From Polynucleobacter sp. UK-Mo-2m-Kol15 (GTDB lineage Bacteria; Pseudomonadota; Gammaproteobacteria; Burkholderiales; Burkholderiaceae), in contig NZ_JACVQC010000001.1 of assembly GCF_018881505.1 (NCBI RefSeq), positions 1,781,927 to 1,845,926 of the forward strand: a stretch of 64,000 bases of DNA. Reading direction: 5' to 3'. The translations under genes and the position numbers were made by a program. This document shows positions 25,926 to 34,808 of the stretch, in pieces. The stretch's first letter is position 1; every line of letters starts with the position of its first letter. The notes below the pieces were generated by a model. It had not been told where the DNA came from. It was given only the letters and a program-made list of their open reading frames with translations, and searched no databases.

Positions 25926-27473
25926 ATGATTGAAACATCTGAAAAAAAATTAGCTGGCGCAATTATTCGCCTTCACCCAAATGACAACATTGTTGTTGCT
26001 CGCATCGATGTTGCGATTGGGGAGGAAGTTCCAAGTGAACATTTCACAAGTCGCAGCCAAGTTCCTGCAGGTTACAAAATTGCAGCCAAGAAAATTCTTA
26101 AGGGTGAGCCTATTCTTAAGTACAACGTCACTGTAGGTTTTGCCAACACGGATATTGAGCCGGGTACCATGGTCCACAGCCACAATACCGAATTTCGTGA
26201 ATTCGATCGTGACTACGCTTATGCAAGTGAATATAAGCCCACCACCCTCCTCCCTGAATCGGAGCGTGCTACGTTTGAAGGTTACGTGAGAGCCAACGGC
26301 AAAGTAGGAACACGCAATTTCATCGGCATCCTCTCAACCGTCAATTGCTCTGCAACGGTAGTCAATAAAATTGCAGATTGGTTCACACCCGAGCGGCTGA
26401 AAGATTTTCCAAATATTGATGGCGTGGTTGCTTTTAGCCATGGAATTGGTTGTGGTATGGAAATGAGTGGCGAACCCATGCAACTACTTCGCCGAACTAT
26501 GGCGGGCTATGCGCAGCACCCCAACCTTGCTGCAGCCCTAATTATTGGTTTGGGTTGTGAACGTAATCAACTGAAGGGGTTAATGGAGCAAGAAGCTCTA
26601 CAAGAGAACTCCACATTGCACACTTTCATCATGCAGGAAACTGGTGGTACTCGCAAAACTATCGAGGCTGGCATTGAAGCTGTAAAAGCACTTCTTCCTG
26701 AAGCAAATAAGGTGAAGCGTCAGACCGTCTCCGCAAGTCACCTCTGCGTTGGTTTGCAATGCGGCGGTTCAGATGGCTTCTCATCAATTACAGCCAACCC
26801 AGCCTTAGGTGCTGCAATTGATATTCTGTCGCGTCATGGTGGCACTGGCATTCTTTCAGAAACCCCAGAAATTTATGGGGTTGAGCACACTCTTACCCGT
26901 AGAGCTGCTAATAAAGAAATAGGTGAAAAGCTCATTAAACGCATTCGTTGGTGGAAAGATGAATACTCCGTTGGACGTGATGTCCAAATCAATGGCCAAG
27001 TCAGTCCTGGAAACCAAGTTGGCGGCCTAGCCAATATTTTTGAAAAGTCACTCGGCTCCTCAATGAAAGGTGGAACTGGACCGCTCATGGAAGTGTATCG
27101 ATATGCAGAGCCAGTAACGGCAAAAGGTTTTGTCTTTATGGATACACCTGGTTTTGACCCAGTCTCAGCAACAGGACAAATTGCTGGGGGCGCAAACCTC
27201 ATCGCGTTTACCACCGGGCGTGGCTCCATGTTTGGATCAAAACCAGCGCCTTGTATCAAACTTGCAACCAATACACCGATGTATCAGCGTCTGACCGAAG
27301 ATATGGACATTAATTGCGGCGAGATCTTAGATGGTACGGTTTCAGTTCAAGAGATGGGGCAGCGTATTTTTGAACTCTTTCTCAGGACCGCTTCAGGCGA
27401 ACCCTCCAAAAGCGAATTATTGGGCCTCGGCGATTATGAATTCGTACCTTGGCAAATTGGTGTAATGAGCTAA
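25926..27473 (+). CDS. UxaA/GarD-family sugar-acid dehydratase
   Basis: 515 residues. An N-terminal SAF domain (~1-95; AGAIIRLHPNDNIVVARIDV) is joined to the full C-terminal dehydratase domain (GYVRANGKVGTRNFIGILSTVNCSA; LIIGLGCERNQL; LQCGGSDGFSSITANPALG; GRGSMFGSKPAPCIKLATN). This is the altronate/galactarate dehydratase layout in one chain. These iron-dependent enzymes dehydrate aldarates and aldonates. It is 31 bp downstream of the dehydrogenase and ends at a terminator. The specific sugar acid is not determined by sequence alone. Confidence 0.92.
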   Translation: MIETSEKKLAGAIIRLHPNDNIVVARIDVAIGEEVPSEHFTSRSQVPAGYKIAAKKILKGEPILKYNVTVGFANTDIEPGTMVHSHNTEFREFDRDYAYASEYKPTTLLPESERATFEGYVRANGKVGTRNFIGILSTVNCSATVVNKIADWFTPERLKDFPNIDGVVAFSHGIGCGMEMSGEPMQLLRRTMAGYAQHPNLAAALIIGLGCERNQLKGLMEQEALQENSTLHTFIMQETGGTRKTIEAGIEAVKALLPEANKVKRQTVSASHLCVGLQCGGSDGFSSITANPALGAAIDILSRHGGTGILSETPEIYGVEHTLTRRAANKEIGEKLIKRIRWWKDEYSVGRDVQINGQVSPGNQVGGLANIFEKSLGSSMKGGTGPLMEVYRYAEPVTAKGFVFMDTPGFDPVSATGQIAGGANLIAFTTGRGSMFGSKPAPCIKLATNTPMYQRLTEDMDINCGEILDGTVSVQEMGQRIFELFLRTASGEPSKSELLGLGDYEFVPWQIGVMS

Positions 27474-27500
27474 TAACAGCCTCAGACCTAGTGCAATACC

Positions 27501-27526
27501 AAGCGGGCTTCTAGCCCGCTTTTTCT
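27501..27526 (+). terminator. intrinsic terminator after the UxaA-family gene
   Basis: Stem AGCGGGC/GCCCGCT (27502-27508 with 27514-27520), a five-base loop, then TTTTCTTT. It is 28 bp after the stop at 27473 and separates the sugar-acid arm from cbpA. Confidence 0.9.
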
Positions 27527-27605
27527 TTGAACAAAAGAAGCCAGAAATCAAGCTAGAGGACTGTAGAATTAAGCTTATTGATTTAATCAGGACTTCATTG
27601 GAATT

Positions 27606-28586
27606 ATGAAATTCAGGGACTACTACGAAACACTTGGTGTAGCGCGCGGAGCTACCGAAGCAGAAATTAAGGCGGCCTACCGCAAGCTGGCCCGTAAATA
27701 TCACCCAGATGTCAATAAAGAAGCTGGGGCTGAAGAGCAATTTAAGGCAGTTGGCGAAGCTTACTCAGTTCTAAAAGATACTGAAAAGCGTGCCGCCTAC
27801 GATCGCATGGGCGCCAATTGGAAAAATGGCCAAGACTTCACTCCTCCGCCCAATTGGAATGAAGGGTTTGAATACTCCGATGGCAACTTTGGTGGTGGCA
27901 ATAGCGGATTTGGTGGTGGCTACGAGGGTGATCAAAGCGAATTCTTTGAATCTCTTTTTGGTAGAGGTCGACATCGTCAAGGAGGTCGTGGCGGCAACCC
28001 CGGTCAGGGCATGAACTTTAAGGGGCAAGATCATCACGCCAAAATATTAATTGACCTTGCCGATGCTTACAACGGCGCAAAACGTACTATTGCTCTTCAT
28101 ATGCCAACGCAAGATGCTAATGGACACGTCAGTACGCAAGAGCGCAAACTGGATGTCAGCATTCCGAAGGGTATAAAGGCTGGACAAAATTTACGCCTCG
28201 CAGGCCAAGGTGGGCCAGGCATGGGTTCTGGTGGCGCAGGCGATCTGTACCTCGAAATAGATTTCCATCCAAACCCTATTTACCGTGTAGATGGCAAAGA
28301 TGTCTATCTTGATTTGCCATTGGCACCATGGGAGGCTGCGCTTGGAACAACCGTGAATATCCCGACCCCTGCAGGCTCCACATTGGAATTAAAGATTCCA
28401 GCGGGCACGGCAACTGGCCGCAAGATGCGACTGAAGGAAAGGGGAATTCCTAGCAAAGAAGCTGGTGATCTATATGTGGTTCCGAATATTGTTTTACCCA
28501 GCGCTGAAACAGACGCACAAAAAGAAGCCTATCAATCACTTGAGAAGGCATTTGATTTCAAGCCCAGAACTCACTTGAAGGGATGA
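27606..28586 (+). CDS. cbpA: DnaJ-class co-chaperone / curved-DNA-binding protein CbpA
   Basis: 326 residues. The J domain (1-70) has the HPD motif in YHPDVNKEAG. A Gly/Phe-rich linker (~85-135) is followed directly by two C-terminal substrate-binding domains (LDVSIPKGIKAGQNLRLAGQGGPG), without the zinc-finger domain of DnaJ. This is the CbpA type, which assists DnaK and binds curved DNA. The next gene is its modulator CbpM, overlapping by 4 bp. Confidence 0.94.
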   Translation: MKFRDYYETLGVARGATEAEIKAAYRKLARKYHPDVNKEAGAEEQFKAVGEAYSVLKDTEKRAAYDRMGANWKNGQDFTPPPNWNEGFEYSDGNFGGGNSGFGGGYEGDQSEFFESLFGRGRHRQGGRGGNPGQGMNFKGQDHHAKILIDLADAYNGAKRTIALHMPTQDANGHVSTQERKLDVSIPKGIKAGQNLRLAGQGGPGMGSGGAGDLYLEIDFHPNPIYRVDGKDVYLDLPLAPWEAALGTTVNIPTPAGSTLELKIPAGTATGRKMRLKERGIPSKEAGDLYVVPNIVLPSAETDAQKEAYQSLEKAFDFKPRTHLKG

Positions 28587-28909
28587 TGAATATGACCCAA
28601 ACACAAATCACCTGGATTGAAGGAAGTGTTGTTGAGGAAGAGGTGCACATGAGCATTGTGGAAATCTCACAAGCCACACGTGCACCAGAAGATCTCATCA
28701 TGGCCTGGGTATCAGAGGGTATTCTGAGCCCTGCCGGTTCTAGTCCCGAAGACTGGCGCTTTAGCGGAGAATCCCTAAAACGCGCAAAGACCGCTGCTCA
28801 TCTGAGCCACGATCTGGAGCTTAATACTCCTGGCGTTGCCCTAGCACTAGATCTTCTAGACGAAATTAACCGCCTGCGAAATCAGCTACTTCGTCAGAAT
28901 CTAGGATGA
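28583..28909 (+). CDS. cbpM: chaperone modulator CbpM
   Basis: 108 residues, a MerR-like helical protein (VEISQATRAPEDLIMAWVSEGILSP) with a C-terminal helix. CbpM binds the J domain of CbpA and blocks its co-chaperone and DNA-binding activity. The ATG overlaps the cbpA stop (ATGA), so stoichiometric coupled synthesis is expected. Confidence 0.88.
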   Translation: MMNMTQTQITWIEGSVVEEEVHMSIVEISQATRAPEDLIMAWVSEGILSPAGSSPEDWRFSGESLKRAKTAAHLSHDLELNTPGVALALDLLDEINRLRNQLLRQNLG

Positions 28910-28916
28910 AACATAA

Positions 28917-29588
28917 ATGACTACATTACCTTGCATTGAAATTGAAAACGCACCCAATCCAAGCGCTTCTGTAATTTGGTTGCACGGACTAGGAGCTGAT
29001 GGCAATGACTTTGTACCCATCATTCCACAACTCCATCTCTCCGAATGCCCCGCCATTCGATTTGTCTTCCCAAGCGCACCCTCCATGGCTGTCACGATCA
29101 ATGGTGGCTATGTTATGCCAGCTTGGTACGACATTACTGGGAGAGATCTCACAGACCGTGAAGATGTTACCGGCATTCACCGATCAGCAGTTGCGATCTC
29201 CGAATTAATCGAGCGAGAAAAAAACCGTGGTGTTGCCTACGAGAATATTGTTTTGGCTGGCTTCTCACAGGGCTGCGCTATGTCTTTACAGGTCGGCTTA
29301 CGCTATCCACATGCGCTTGCAGGCATCATGGCACTGTCAGGCTACCTGCCCCTAGCAACATCATTGTCACTCGAAAGAAGTGACGCCAATAAAAAGACAC
29401 CTATTTTTATGGCTCATGGCATTTGGGATGCTGTCGTAATTCCAGAGCGCGCAGAAGCCTCACTAGATACTCTGGAAAAATTAGGCTACTCGGTAGACTG
29501 GAACACCTACCCAATGGAACACTCTCTTCATCCAGATGAGCTGGTAGATATTTCTAGGTTTTTAACGATGGTGCTTAGCAAACCCTAA
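28917..29588 (+). CDS. carboxylesterase/phospholipase-type alpha/beta hydrolase
   Basis: 223 residues, the Abhydrolase_2 family size. The oxyanion-side motif is IWLHGLGADGNDF. The nucleophile elbow is GFSQGCAMS (Ser), the acid is in GIWDAVVIPE and the histidine is in YPMEHSLHPDE. Such esterases hydrolyse short acyl esters or lysophospholipids; the natural substrate is unknown. It lies 7 bp after cbpM and probably belongs to the same transcript. It converges with the ABC-F gene, overlapping by 4 bp at the stops. Confidence 0.92.
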   Translation: MTTLPCIEIENAPNPSASVIWLHGLGADGNDFVPIIPQLHLSECPAIRFVFPSAPSMAVTINGGYVMPAWYDITGRDLTDREDVTGIHRSAVAISELIEREKNRGVAYENIVLAGFSQGCAMSLQVGLRYPHALAGIMALSGYLPLATSLSLERSDANKKTPIFMAHGIWDAVVIPERAEASLDTLEKLGYSVDWNTYPMEHSLHPDELVDISRFLTMVLSKP

Positions 29589-31504
29589 GATTCTGAACGA
29601 CTTAAGAGCAGTTCCCAGCGCTGTAATTTAATATCGAGATCAGCAGTGATTTCTGACAGACGGGCTTGCATGCTAGCGGCTAATTCAGGCTCATTCTTGT
29701 AAAGATCTGGATTGCTCATCGCAATCCCAATATCCGCCTGCTCTATCTCGAGAGTTTCAATCTGCAATGGCAAGGCCTCTAACTCTTGACGCTCTTTACT
29801 GTTGAGCTTATTCACACCATTCTTTACAGGAGTGGGTTTTGATTCAACTTTTGCCTCTGGCTTTGCTTCTGGTTTTTCAACAGACTTAACACCGCTATTG
29901 GCCGCGCGAATCTTGTCTGAACGAGCCTTCTGAATCTTCCAATCTTCGTAGCCACCTTCATACTCACGCCAAAACCCGTCGCCTTCATTTGCAATAATGC
30001 TGGTAACGACGTTATCTAAGAAGTAGCGATCATGGCTAACCAGGAACACAGTGCCTTTATAGTCCTGCAGCAACTGCTCGAGCAAATCTAGGGTATCGAT
30101 ATCCAAGTCATTGGTAGGTTCGTCAAGAACCAAGACGTTTGCAGGACGCGCAAAAAGACGCGCTAATAATAAGCGGTTACGCTCCCCACCGGATAAAGTA
30201 CTTACCGGTGAATTAGTGCGCTCTGGTGCAAACAAGAAATCACTCAGATAACTCTTCACATGCTTCTTATTGCCATTAATTTCAATCCACTCGCTACCTG
30301 GACTGATGTAGTCCTCGAGTGAAGCATTCAGATCAAGGCCTTCGCGCATCTGGTCAAAATAGGCCACCTCAATACGTGTCCCCATCGTTGCAGTACCTGA
30401 ATCTGGCGCAATCGTTCCGAGGATTAATTTAAGCAGCGTAGTTTTGCCTGCGCCGTTAGGGCCAAGCAGTCCTACCTTATCACCACGCAAAATCGTTGCT
30501 GTGAAATCCTTCACAATTGGGCGATCGTAAGATTTAGATACATTCTGAAGATCAGCAACAATCTTGCCGCTTCTATCCCCCGCTGAAACTGCCAGCTTGA
30601 CCTGTCCAACTGCATCACGTCTTTGTGAGCGCGTTGTACGAAGCGCCTCGAGACGAGCTATACGGGCAACGCTGCGAGTGCGTCTGGCCTCCACTCCTTT
30701 ACGAATCCAAACCTCTTCTTGGGCAAGCAATTTATCAGCCCGCGCATTAGCTAGAGACTCAGAATTCATTTCTTGATCTTTTAATACTTCATATGCCGAG
30801 AAATTACCTGGGTATGTCCGCAAGATACCTCGATCAAGCTCAACAATCTGAGTGCAAACATTGTCTAGGAATGCACGATCATGGGTAATCAGAATGACAG
30901 AGCCTTTGTACTCTTTGAGCAAATCCTCTAACCAAGAAATCGAATCTAAATCTAAGTGATTGGTAGGCTCGTCCAATAACAATACATCCGGCATCTCTAC
31001 TAGAGCACGTGCTAAAGCCACCCGCTTCTTAGTTCCACCCGATAAAGTATTAATTTTGACATCAGCCTCTAGATGAAGGCGATCCAAAGTCTCATAAACA
31101 CGCTGCTCCCAATTCCAGCCACTTAAAGCCTCTAATTGGGATTGCACTTCATCTAAGCGATGATGAGCGGCATCATCCCATTCCCCAATACTGAGAGCCT
31201 CATATTCTTCACGTAGAGCCTTAGCCTGAGCAACACCTTTGGATACAGCATCAAACACGGTCTCTTCAGCTTCAAAGATGGGCTCTTGAGGAACATAGGC
31301 AATCCGAAGGCCTTGCTGGTATTGCAGCAAACCATCATCCATTTTTTCTATGCCAGCCAAAATCTTCAATAAAGAAGATTTACCTGTGCCATTTCGGCCA
31401 ATTAAGCCAACCCGCTCCCCAGATTCCAATGAGAAAGCAGTATTTGCAAGGAGGTCAACATGGCCAAAAGCCAGTTTTGCATCAGTAAGTACGATTAAAG
31501 CCAT
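29585..31504 (-). CDS. uup: ABC-F ATPase, Uup type
   Basis: 639 residues with two ABC domains and no membrane segment. Walker A motifs are GRNGTGKSS and GPNGAGKTT. Signatures are LSGGTKKR and LSGGERNR. Walker B motifs are VLLLDEPTNHLD and VLVLDEPTNDLD. The inter-domain linker is Arg-rich (RTRSVARIARLEALRTTRSQRRD). A Lys/Glu/Pro-rich stretch and a C-terminal coiled coil (~560-639) are typical of Uup. ABC-F proteins act on the ribosome; Uup also affects transposon excision. Confidence 0.9.
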   Translation of the reverse strand: MALIVLTDAKLAFGHVDLLANTAFSLESGERVGLIGRNGTGKSSLLKILAGIEKMDDGLLQYQQGLRIAYVPQEPIFEAEETVFDAVSKGVAQAKALREEYEALSIGEWDDAAHHRLDEVQSQLEALSGWNWEQRVYETLDRLHLEADVKINTLSGGTKKRVALARALVEMPDVLLLDEPTNHLDLDSISWLEDLLKEYKGSVILITHDRAFLDNVCTQIVELDRGILRTYPGNFSAYEVLKDQEMNSESLANARADKLLAQEEVWIRKGVEARRTRSVARIARLEALRTTRSQRRDAVGQVKLAVSAGDRSGKIVADLQNVSKSYDRPIVKDFTATILRGDKVGLLGPNGAGKTTLLKLILGTIAPDSGTATMGTRIEVAYFDQMREGLDLNASLEDYISPGSEWIEINGNKKHVKSYLSDFLFAPERTNSPVSTLSGGERNRLLLARLFARPANVLVLDEPTNDLDIDTLDLLEQLLQDYKGTVFLVSHDRYFLDNVVTSIIANEGDGFWREYEGGYEDWKIQKARSDKIRAANSGVKSVEKPEAKPEAKVESKPTPVKNGVNKLNSKERQELEALPLQIETLEIEQADIGIAMSNPDLYKNEPELAASMQARLSEITADLDIKLQRWELLLSRSES

Positions 31505-31605
31505 GGCGTCATTATCGTCACTTCACCCAAAGTGGTGATATTTCCAATAAACATGGGATTGAGAAGTAGAATTTGCTTGAGTAAGACCGCCAATTCAAGG
31601 GACAA

Positions 31606-32202
31606 ATGACCTGCAAGCTCAGCCCTAGTGCTCCACGACTGATCCTCTTTGCCGGCCATGCCGGTACTGGTAAAACTTCTTTAGCCAAAAAGGCTTTGCC
31701 CCTCATTATTGAAAAGACTGGGGAAGATTATTTCTTTTTAGATAAAGATACGGTGTATGGTGCCTATAGCGCCCACGTCATGGAGGTCACCACCAATAAT
31801 CCCAATGATCGGGATAGCCCCTTCTATCTTCAGAACCTCAGGGATTGGGAATATGCAGGATTAATTGCCATTGTCAAAGAAAATCTTCAGCTGGGTGTCA
31901 ATGTCATCCTGGTAGGGCCATTCTCTACCGAGATACAAAGTGGCCGAATATTTAATCCAGAAGATCTAGGCATACCAAATACCTCCAGTATCAGAATCGC
32001 TTGGATAGATCTCGATGAAAGAGAAGCAAAAAATCGTATTGAGAATCGTGCAGACCCCCGAGATGAGTACAAACTCAAACACTGGGATGAGTATATAAAA
32101 CGTAGAGTGAATCCTCCGGAACATATTGCAATACAGCGTTTCGATAATCTACATTTTGATGAGGTGAAGTTTGAGCACCTCATCGATCACTTAATCAATT
32201 AA
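31606..32202 (+). CDS. AAA-family P-loop ATPase/kinase-like protein
   Basis: 198 residues. Walker A is FAGHAGTGKTSLAKKAL (~residues 15-31). A DKDTVYGAY segment and IRIAWIDLDEREAKNRIENR resemble the lid of small nucleotide or metabolite kinases. HWDEYIKRRVNPP and a helical C-terminus follow. The overall look is that of zeta-toxin-like or gluconate-kinase-like P-loop kinases, but no substrate-specific motif is recognised. It is a single gene, divergent from uup. Confidence 0.75.
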   Translation: MTCKLSPSAPRLILFAGHAGTGKTSLAKKALPLIIEKTGEDYFFLDKDTVYGAYSAHVMEVTTNNPNDRDSPFYLQNLRDWEYAGLIAIVKENLQLGVNVILVGPFSTEIQSGRIFNPEDLGIPNTSSIRIAWIDLDEREAKNRIENRADPRDEYKLKHWDEYIKRRVNPPEHIAIQRFDNLHFDEVKFEHLIDHLIN

Positions 32203-32204
32203 GA

Positions 32205-32227
32205 AAAAAGGTCCTGCATGCAGGACC
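32205..32227 (-). terminator. intrinsic terminator of ompW
   Basis: A perfect palindrome GGTCCTGCATGCAGGACC (32210-32227) is followed, on the - strand, by a T-run (A6 on the + strand at 32204-32209). It is 41 bp past the ompW stop and so serves the - strand. Confidence 0.88.
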
Positions 32228-32267
32228 TCCACTCCAAGCACCAAAATGCTTTAACTTCGAAGTGTGT

Positions 32268-32888
32268 TTAGAACTTGTATGTAATACCAACGGCTGGCAT
32301 CCATGGATTTAATGTCAATTTACCTGCATTCGCACCAGCAGCAGTAGTTACATTTGTACTCATAGTTGCATACTTTAAGTCAAGGTTTAGACCCCAGTTT
32401 TTATCAAACATGTAATCCATACCAATTTGACCTACCGCACCAAGGCTTGAATTATCAACAGAATATGCTCCACCGCCGAGATTATTGCGACTACTAAAGA
32501 TTGTGTAATTCACACCAGCGCCAACATAAGGCTTGAATGCGCCAAAATCTGTAAAGTGGCATTGTAAAAGGAGTGACGGTGGCAGCGCTTTAATAGTGCC
32601 CAATTTATTCCCACCGGCGTCAATCTGAATGGATTGTGGATAGGTTAATACCAACTCAGCTGCAATATTCTTTGTAAAGAAATAGGAAACGTCAAACTCA
32701 GGAATCATTTGATCCTTGGCTTTAACGTCAAGCGCTTGGACGGCACTGGTTTGACCATTTTGCCAAAGCAAGTCAACCGCGCGTACACGTATCATCCACG
32801 GGTTCTCGCTAGAAGATTGGGCTTGAGCAGTGATTGGAGTTAATGAAGCTAGTACTGCAGTGGCAGCTAGGAAAGTTTTAATGCGCAT
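32268..32888 (-). CDS. ompW: outer-membrane protein OmpW
   Basis: 206 residues. A signal peptide ends ITAQA (~residue 23). Then comes the OmpW eight-stranded barrel: ENPWMIRVRAVDLLWQNG, FDVSYFFTKNIAAELVLTYPQSI, FKPYVGAGVNYTIF, WGLNLDLKYATM and the terminal GITYKF ending in Phe. OmpW forms a narrow hydrophobic channel, and its amount responds to oxygen and stress. Two FNR-type boxes upstream point to anaerobic control, as known for ompW in E. coli. Confidence 0.94.
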   Translation of the reverse strand: MRIKTFLAATAVLASLTPITAQAQSSSENPWMIRVRAVDLLWQNGQTSAVQALDVKAKDQMIPEFDVSYFFTKNIAAELVLTYPQSIQIDAGGNKLGTIKALPPSLLLQCHFTDFGAFKPYVGAGVNYTIFSSRNNLGGGAYSVDNSSLGAVGQIGMDYMFDKNWGLNLDLKYATMSTNVTTAAGANAGKLTLNPWMPAVGITYKF

Positions 32889-32948
32889 GATGTACCTTTA
32901 TTGTTATCAATTTGATAAATCTATTGTCAAAGTGATTTAGGCTAGCCA

Positions 32949-32964
32949 TTTGATGTACATCAAA
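32949..32964 (-). promoter_or_regulatory. FNR/Anr box 1 upstream of ompW
   Basis: TTTGATGTACATCAAA is a perfect 16-bp palindrome containing TTGAT-N4-ATCAA, the FNR/CRP-family consensus. Its centre is ~68 bp before the ompW start codon. A -10-like ATAGAT (32919-32924) on the - strand puts the box near -41 to -44, the class II activator position. Confidence 0.85.
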
Positions 32965-33020
32965 TGCGAGGTGTGATGAAATTTTTTATTGACTGAAAAG
33001 CAACACTGATTTGATTAGTT

Positions 33021-33036
33021 TTTGATCCAGATCAAA
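33021..33036 (-). promoter_or_regulatory. FNR/Anr box 2 upstream of ompW
   Basis: TTTGATCCAGATCAAA contains TTGAT-CCAG-ATCAA, again a full match to the FNR half-sites. Its centre is 72 bp upstream of box 1, close to seven helical turns, so two dimers could sit on the same face of the helix. A double site suggests tight or biphasic oxygen control. Confidence 0.82.
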
Positions 33037-33108
33037 TGCGCAGGAATTCTGACTTGATTCTACTTACAGTTCGCTTAAATAAGCGCTCTTAGAAATCAAC
33101 TCATTCGA

Positions 33109-34719
33109 TTATTTGGAGAGATAGTCGAGTGCAACTGCTTCAGCTACCTTAATCCCGTCAACCCCAGCCGACAGAATTCCACCGGCATAGCCAGCACCCT
33201 CGCCTGCAGGATATAAACCTTTGATATTCAGACTCTGAAGGTTCGCACCTCGAGTAATACGCAAGGGAGAGGATGTGCGCGTTTCAATGCCAGTTAATAC
33301 TGCATCCTTCATCGAAAATCCTTTAATCTGCTTTTCAAAAGCAGGGATCGCCTCTCGAATCGCTTCAATAGCGTAATGAGGTAATGCATCAGCAAGATCT
33401 GTTAAATGAACGCCAGGTTTATAAGATGGGATTACAGAACCAAACTCTGTAGAAGCCTTACCAGCTAAGAAGTCACCCACAAGCTGACCCGGAGCCTCAT
33501 AGGTAGATCCGCCTAACTCATAAGCCTTTGACTCTAAAGCCCTTTGAAATGCAATGCCGGCTAGGGGGCCACCAGGATAATCATCTGGCGTAATGCCGAC
33601 AACGATGCCCGCATTGGCATTGCGCTCATTGCGAGAATATTGACTCATTCCATTGGTGACAACGCGATTAGGCTCCGAGGTAGCTGCAACTACAGTACCG
33701 CCTGGGCACATACAAAAACTATAAACTGCACGGCCATTTTTGGCATGGTGCACCAGCTTGTAATCAGCTGCACCGATTAGCTGATTACCAGCGTGCGGTC
33801 CTAGGCGTGCTTTATCGATCAAAGATTGTGGATGCTCAATTCGGAAACCTACAGAAAACGGTTTTGCTTCCATATAAACACCAGCTTTGTGAAGTATCTC
33901 AAAGGTATCGCGTGCACTATGACCCAAAGCTAATACAACATGGTTAGCGGACAAATCTGGCTGCCCTTCAATCTTAACTCCGGCAATTTGATCGTTCTGA
34001 ATATCAAACCCAATGACTTTTTGCGAAAAACGAATTTCTCCACCAAGTGCAATAATTTCTTGACGCATTTTTTCGACAACGCCGACTAATCGGAAGGTTC
34101 CAATGTGTGGCTTTGCTACATAACGAATTTCTTCTGGAGCGCCAGCCTTAATAAACTCAGCAATGACCTTACGACCGTAAAACTTCGGATCTTTAATTTG
34201 ACTCCAGAGCTTGCCATCAGAAAAGGTGCCCGCACCACCCTCACCAAATTGCACATTGGATTCTGGATTGAGGACATTCTTGCGCCATAGACCCCAGGTA
34301 TCTTGAGTGCGCTCACGTACTGGCTTGCCGCGCTCTAATACGATGGGCTTAAAGCCCATCTGCGCCAATACCAAGGCGGCAAAAATTCCGCAAGGACCAA
34401 ATCCAATAATCACAGGCCGCTCAAAGCTTTTACTCTTTACTTGTGAGGCGTTGGCTACAAAGTGATAGCTCATATCCGGCGATGGTCGAATATGAATGTC
34501 ATTCATAAACTGCTTTAGCAGTTTTTCTTCATTCTTGACCGATAGATCTACGGTATAGATAAAAGCAAGGGCTACATTTTTTCTGGCATCGTAACTGCGC
34601 TTAAATACATCAAACTGTATGAGGTCCTGGGCTTGGATATTCAAGCGCTTCAAAATCGCCTCTTCCAATACCTCAGGGGCATGGCTAATAGGCAGGCGAA
34701 GTTCAGTAATACGGATCAT
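33109..34719 (-). CDS. FAD/NAD(P)-dependent dehydrogenase, COG2509-like
   Basis: 536 residues. An N-terminal ~85-residue helper domain (MIRITELRLPISHAPEVLEEAILKRL…) is followed by a Rossmann FAD site PVIIGFGPCGIFAALVLAQMGFKPIVLERG (~residues 100-130), then GEGGAGTFSDGKL. A C-terminal GLYPAGEGAGYAGGILSAGVDG binds FAD again. The HI0933/COG2509 family is widespread and its reaction is not established. It is a single gene, divergent from yaeQ. Confidence 0.85.
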   Translation of the reverse strand: MIRITELRLPISHAPEVLEEAILKRLNIQAQDLIQFDVFKRSYDARKNVALAFIYTVDLSVKNEEKLLKQFMNDIHIRPSPDMSYHFVANASQVKSKSFERPVIIGFGPCGIFAALVLAQMGFKPIVLERGKPVRERTQDTWGLWRKNVLNPESNVQFGEGGAGTFSDGKLWSQIKDPKFYGRKVIAEFIKAGAPEEIRYVAKPHIGTFRLVGVVEKMRQEIIALGGEIRFSQKVIGFDIQNDQIAGVKIEGQPDLSANHVVLALGHSARDTFEILHKAGVYMEAKPFSVGFRIEHPQSLIDKARLGPHAGNQLIGAADYKLVHHAKNGRAVYSFCMCPGGTVVAATSEPNRVVTNGMSQYSRNERNANAGIVVGITPDDYPGGPLAGIAFQRALESKAYELGGSTYEAPGQLVGDFLAGKASTEFGSVIPSYKPGVHLTDLADALPHYAIEAIREAIPAFEKQIKGFSMKDAVLTGIETRTSSPLRITRGANLQSLNIKGLYPAGEGAGYAGGILSAGVDGIKVAEAVALDYLSK

Positions 34720-34808
34720 GAGGCTCTACGATACAGAGTAAATCAAGGGAATTTTCTAAATAATACTGGCATCGACCAAATGACCTCGTTAAAAGGCGAT
34801 AATGCACC

